Positions 5,777 to 8,610 of a DNA stretch of 8,610 nt are shown here, piece after piece. The stretch spans positions 1 through 8,610 of the forward strand of contig JAPLEC010000198.1 of NCBI GenBank assembly GCA_026391515.1. Reading direction: 5' to 3'. The notes below the pieces were generated by a model. That model had not been told where the DNA came from, searched no databases, and was given only the letters and a program-made list of their open reading frames with translations. Within the stretch, counting starts at the first letter, position 1, and each line of letters opens with the position of its first letter. Source of the stretch: Bacteroidia bacterium. Its GTDB lineage: Bacteria; Bacteroidota; Bacteroidia; Bacteroidales; VadinHA17. The position numbers were made by a program, and so were the translations under genes.

Positions 5777-6259
5777 ATGAAGATAAAAACAAAGTTTGCT
5801 AGTATAGTGTGGCTGCTCTGGATAGTAACAGTTTCAGTGCAGGCACAGGAAGTGGTCACCACATCCGGTGGCTATGGAAGTTCTGCAAATGCAAAAATTA
5901 CATGGACCATCGGTGAGCCAATAATCGAGACGATTTCTGGCACCAGCGCCATCCTTACTCAAGGATTCAATCAGGGAGATCTTTTATTAACAGTAATAAA
6001 AGGACCTGAAGAATCCGGATTGATTATAAAAGTGTATCCGAATCCGGCATCTGACCATATACGGTTATCTGCCGGAAAAGCGGAAACAGAAAATCTCAAA
6101 TATTTGCTTATTGATATGGGAGGTAAAGTTCTTACTGAAAAGAATATGTCCGGTGGTGAAGCAGACATATCTGTCAGTGGCCTGGCACCTTCAACATATA
6201 TATTAAAGGTTTATCAAAACAAAAAAGAAATCGGAGTATTTAAAATCATAAAAAAATAA
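5777..6259 (+). CDS. Small T9SS-secreted protein with type A C-terminal sorting domain
   Basis: A 160-residue secreted protein. Residues 1-24 are a Sec signal peptide (K-rich start, hydrophobic core, cleavage likely after VQAQ). Residues 25-70 form a short module (EVVTTSGGYGSSANAKITWTIGEP, written in two halves 25-36 and 37-48, then ILTQGFNQ at 59-66) often seen next to sorting domains in Bacteroidota. Residues 85-160 are a type A sorting domain, with VYPNPASDHIRL (87-97), LIDMGGKVL, LAPSTYILKV and a basic end KIIKK. Such domains route proteins through the outer membrane by the PorSS/T9SS system. An in-frame ATG at 5744 exists, but starting at 5777 gives a proper signal peptide, whereas the longer form adds an odd hydrophobic stretch. 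There is almost no separate catalytic or binding part, so the cargo role is unclear. The FISUMP gene follows after 3 bp. Confidence 0.85.
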   Translation: MKIKTKFASIVWLLWIVTVSVQAQEVVTTSGGYGSSANAKITWTIGEPIIETISGTSAILTQGFNQGDLLLTVIKGPEESGLIIKVYPNPASDHIRLSAGKAETENLKYLLIDMGGKVLTEKNMSGGEADISVSGLAPSTYILKVYQNKKEIGVFKIIKK

Positions 6260-6262
6260 CAA

Positions 6263-7681
6263 ATGAAAAGAATTTTACTCACATTGTTTTTAGGCTTGAT
6301 AGTATTATTGCTTTCAGCCCAGGCTCCGCAGAGTTTCAAGTACCAGACAGTTGTCCGTGATGCAGTCGGTTCAATAAAAGCTAACCAGAGTGTCTCTTTC
6401 AGGATAAGCATCCTTGAAGGTGCATCACCAGTTTATGTTGAAAAATTCGTTGCGGAAACAACAAATGATTATGGTCTGGTTACACTGGATATTGGAACAG
6501 GCTCTTTAGTATCAGGATCATTTACAGGAATTGACTGGCAAAAAGATGGGCCTTTCTTCCTTAAAACAGAGATTGATATGGCCGGGGGCGAAACATTTAC
6601 CGAGGTTGGAACCAGTGAGCTCTTAAGCGTCCCTTTTGCACTTCATTCCGAGACAGTAAAAAAACTAATTAATGCCACTCCGGTAACAGGTGATATGATT
6701 TATTTTAATGGGACTGCGTGGATAGCTGTCCCGGCAGGATTGCCTGGACAGTTTTTACAGCTTCAGACTACAAACCAACCTGCATGGAGCGGACCTGCAT
6801 TTCCTACACTGACCACTGATGATGTATCAGCCATAACAAAAACAACAGCAATTTGCGGTGGTAATATCGCCTATGACGGTGGAGGTGCAATACAGGAACG
6901 CGGAGTTTGCTGGAGCACTTCTGAAAACCCGACAATTGCAGATTCAAAAACCTCTGATGGATCAGGAACCGGTTCATTTATAAGTAATCTAACGGATCTG
7001 ATTCCAAGCACAACTTATTATGTAAGGGCTTACGCAACGAACTGGAGTACAGGATATGGGAATCAGGTAAGCTTTACAACCAGTATTGCAGACTATGATG
7101 GAAATACATATAATACTGTAACAATAGGAACCCAGGTATGGATGTTAGAAAATCTCAAAACAACTCATTATAGAGATGGCACTGATATTACTTATAATGT
7201 CTGGAGTGTTGGGACAGAAGCCTATTGCTGGTATGGCAATGATCCAGCAAATAAAGATCTTTATGGTGCATTATATAACTACTATGCTGTAACCGACGCT
7301 CATAATCTCTGTCCAGCGGGCTGGCATGTACCATCTGATGCCGAATGGACAACATTATCGACATATCTTGAAACAAATGGATATGGATTCGAAGGCAGTG
7401 GCAGTGATATTGCAAAATCACTTGCTTCAACTTCTGGATGGGCCACTAACGGTGTAGCCGGAAATGTTGGCAACGATCAGGGAACTAATAACACCAGCGG
7501 TTTTACAGGCCTTCCCGGCGGGCATCGTGCACCAAATGGAACTTTCTTTGTTTTAACAAGTTATGCCGGATGGTGGTCAACAAGTAACTGGAACCGAAGT
7601 ATCAGTTCCAATGTTTCAACTCCGGACCGGGGGAATGCTAACCTTAACTATGGTTTCTCAGTACGGTGTATTAAAGATTGA
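6263..7681 (+). CDS. FISUMP-domain secreted surface protein (adhesin-like) with an Fn3-like module
   Basis: A 472-residue exported protein of unknown exact role. Residues 1-20 are a signal peptide ending SAQ. Residues 22-132 are the head module common in Bacteroidota surface proteins (FKYQTVVRDAVG, ANQSVSFRISILEG, GLVTLDIGTG, SVPFALHSE). Residues 140-180 hold a linker seen with it (MIYFNGTAWIAVPAG, PGQFLQL). Residues about 183-274 are an Fn3-like repeat (ERGVCWSTSENPT, GLIPSTTYYVRAYATN-like, here DLIPSTTYYVRAYATN). Residues 278-472 are the Fibrobacter succinogenes major paralogous domain: YNTVTIGTQVWMLENLKTT, CPAGWHVPSDAEW, GFTGLPGGHR, YAGWWSTS, GFSVRCIKD. It lacks a T9SS sorting domain and lipobox cysteine, so how it is held at the surface is unclear; its upstream neighbour carries the sorting domain. 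It is co-transcribed with that gene (3-bp gap) and followed by a strong terminator. Confidence 0.88.
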   Translation: MKRILLTLFLGLIVLLLSAQAPQSFKYQTVVRDAVGSIKANQSVSFRISILEGASPVYVEKFVAETTNDYGLVTLDIGTGSLVSGSFTGIDWQKDGPFFLKTEIDMAGGETFTEVGTSELLSVPFALHSETVKKLINATPVTGDMIYFNGTAWIAVPAGLPGQFLQLQTTNQPAWSGPAFPTLTTDDVSAITKTTAICGGNIAYDGGGAIQERGVCWSTSENPTIADSKTSDGSGTGSFISNLTDLIPSTTYYVRAYATNWSTGYGNQVSFTTSIADYDGNTYNTVTIGTQVWMLENLKTTHYRDGTDITYNVWSVGTEAYCWYGNDPANKDLYGALYNYYAVTDAHNLCPAGWHVPSDAEWTTLSTYLETNGYGFEGSGSDIAKSLASTSGWATNGVAGNVGNDQGTNNTSGFTGLPGGHRAPNGTFFVLTSYAGWWSTSNWNRSISSNVSTPDRGNANLNYGFSVRCIKD

Positions 7682-7745
7682 TATAATTGGTTTACTATCA
7701 AGACTTTTTACGAAGTATTATTTCTTGACATAACTTGAATATTTT

Positions 7746-7793
7746 AAATCTGCTGCTTTAATTATCATGAATTATGGCAGCAGATTTCGTTTT
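7746..7793 (+). terminator. Rho-independent terminator of the surface-protein operon
   Basis: AAATCTGCTGC (7746-7756) and GCAGCAGATTT (7777-7787) are perfect 11-bp inverted arms with a 20-base loop. The loop itself has a minor TAATT/AATTA pairing that could lengthen the stem past a bulge. The stem is followed by TTTT at 7790-7793. It lies 65 bp after the FISUMP stop, and no gene lies between it and the next promoter at 7918. Confidence 0.7.
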
Positions 7794-7917
7794 ATCAGTC
7801 TCAGAAGCTTATTGATCATAATATTAGTTCAGGGTGTTATAGTCTAAAATTGTGACTCTGTATTTATCTGTATATCTTTTATTTACAATAATGGAATATC
7901 TTTCGGTCGAAGTTCTA

Positions 7918-7948
7918 TTTGCAATTCCCTTCAGATTGACTATTTTTG
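7918..7948 (+). promoter_or_regulatory. Consensus Bacteroidota promoter for the carboxyltransferase gene
   Basis: TTTG (7918-7921), a 19-bp spacer, then TATTTTTG (7941-7948), an exact match to TTTG-N19-TAnnTTTG. The start would be near 7955, giving a leader of about 18 bases before the ATG at 7973. GGGG at 7964-7967, 5 bases before the ATG, may serve as the ribosome binding site. Confidence 0.65.
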
Positions 7949-7972
7949 AACCCTGAAAAAACCGGGGATATT

Positions 7973-8610
7973 ATGGACATATCGGGTAAAAGTTATAAAG
8001 CATTCATTGAGAGACAGGAAGCTTTAAAAAAGCAATACGGCCCAAAACAGGCAGAGAAACAGCATTCCAAAGGCAAGCTTACCTCTCACGAACGAATCAG
8101 CCTACTTTTTGATCCAGGTACTTTTGAGGAAATTGATGCTTTTGTGACTCCTGCCGATCAGCCGGTAGAATTCGGAAAAGTTGAGAGAACATATGGCGAT
8201 GGGGTGATCGTAGGTCATGGAAAAGTAAACGGACGACTTGTATTCGCCTTTGCCCAGGATTTCACAGTAATGGGCGGATCTCTTGGCTACGTGCATGCCA
8301 AGAAGATCGCAAAGATCCAGGAGATGGCCCTTAAAATGGGCACTCCGATAATAGGTATGATGGATTCCGGAGGCGCAAGGATTCAGGAAGGCGTGGCAAG
8401 CCTTAGCGGTTATGCCGCTATCTTCCATAATATAATCCATTCTTCGGGTATCATTCCGCAGTTATGCGTAATTATGGGACCCGCAGCAGGCGGTGCAGTC
8501 TACTCCCCTGCCCTCACCGATTTCGTCTTTATGGTAAACCATACCAGTTACATGTTTGTGACAGGACCCAATGTTGTCAAAGAGGTTCTTAATGAAGATG
8601 TTACATTCGA
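7973..8610 (+). CDS. Acyl-CoA carboxylase/decarboxylase carboxyltransferase subunit (propionyl- or methylmalonyl-CoA type), 3'-truncated by the window
   Basis: The first 212 codons of a biotin-dependent carboxyltransferase (full family length about 510-520) are present, open to the window edge. This subunit moves a carboxyl group between carboxybiotin and an acyl-CoA in the cytoplasm, as PccB in propionyl-CoA carboxylase or as MmdA in the Na+-pumping methylmalonyl-CoA decarboxylase. Visible features are the N-terminal helix (YKAFIERQEALKKQYG), KGKLTSHERISLLFDPGTFEEID across 33-55, GDGVIVGHGKVNGR (76-88), AQDFTVMGGSLG (94-105), DSGGARIQEGVASL (131-144) and GPAAGGAVYSPALTDFVFMV (169-188), the crotonase-type oxyanion-hole elements of the N-domain, then FVTGPNVVKEV. 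All are intact. In anaerobic Bacteroidota this enzyme serves the succinate-propionate route; which form this is depends on the genes to the right (biotin carrier and beta/gamma sodium pump subunits, or a biotin carboxylase). It has its own consensus promoter and a terminator upstream, so it starts a new operon. Confidence 0.93.
   Translation, partial: MDISGKSYKAFIERQEALKKQYGPKQAEKQHSKGKLTSHERISLLFDPGTFEEIDAFVTPADQPVEFGKVERTYGDGVIVGHGKVNGRLVFAFAQDFTVMGGSLGYVHAKKIAKIQEMALKMGTPIIGMMDSGGARIQEGVASLSGYAAIFHNIIHSSGIIPQLCVIMGPAAGGAVYSPALTDFVFMVNHTSYMFVTGPNVVKEVLNEDVTF

Noticed and set aside
7561..7681. FISUMP C-terminal region (GWWSTS...GFSVRCIKD) as a diversity-generating retroelement target
   Set aside because: The end resembles C-type-lectin-like variable proteins, some of which are DGR targets, but the window has no reverse transcriptase, no Avd gene and no template repeat similar to this stretch. 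A genome-wide search for a near-identical copy differing at adenines next to an RT gene would decide it.
8102..8440. 112-residue minus-strand open frame
   Set aside because: It lies inside the carboxyltransferase gene, whose plus-strand translation is strongly conserved; it is a shadow frame.

Overview
The window looks like a chromosomal stretch of a Bacteroidota genome, probably Bacteroidales or Marinilabiliales-like (lineage is inference). The signs are a type IX secretion (T9SS) C-terminal sorting domain, a Fibrobacter-succinogenes-major-paralogous (FISUMP) lipoprotein/adhesin-like protein, promoters of the Bacteroidota form TTTG/TTG-N19-20-TAnnTTTG, starts with no clear Shine-Dalgarno, an FHS-family sugar transporter, and a G-rich/A-rich dispersed intergenic repeat of the kind common in this phylum.

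Left part (1-969): two convergent genes whose stop codons overlap, and both are broken. The plus-strand gene is a SIS-domain arabinose-5-phosphate isomerase-like gene (5' end outside the window) with one in-frame TAA in an otherwise intact frame. The minus-strand gene is a GbsR/MarR-type winged-helix regulator that has lost its middle, including the recognition-helix region, so that its N-terminal and C-terminal parts lie in different frames. Upstream of the regulator is an intact 24-bp inverted repeat, and good divergent promoter motifs point to the regulator and to the next operon.

Centre-left (970-3412): a translationally coupled pair, an FHS/NagP-type sugar:H+ symporter and an N-acetylhexosamine 1-kinase (NahK-like). 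The likely job is uptake of GlcNAc/GalNAc-type sugars and phosphorylation at C1 for salvage toward UDP-HexNAc. The broken regulator lies directly upstream and may once have controlled this operon.

Centre (3413-5504): a 178-bp low-complexity repeat patch, then a tight pair made of an unrecognised 205-aa protein with a transglutaminase-like Cys/His arrangement and an MFS transporter whose sequence resembles the FLVCR/DIRC2 branch (the family of animal haem/choline transporters). Two AT-rich hairpins follow in the 272-bp spacer.

Right part (5505-8610): a two-gene surface-protein operon, a minimal T9SS cargo protein and a FISUMP protein separated by 3 bp, closed by a strong terminator hairpin. 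After it comes a consensus promoter and the first 212 codons of a biotin-dependent acyl-CoA carboxylase carboxyltransferase subunit (propionyl/methylmalonyl-CoA type), cut by the window edge.

I saw no rRNA, tRNA, CRISPR array, transposase, phage gene or reverse transcriptase. The best leads for something undescribed are the Cys/His protein plus FLVCR-like transporter pair, and the paired decay of the isomerase and regulator beside a seemingly intact operator.
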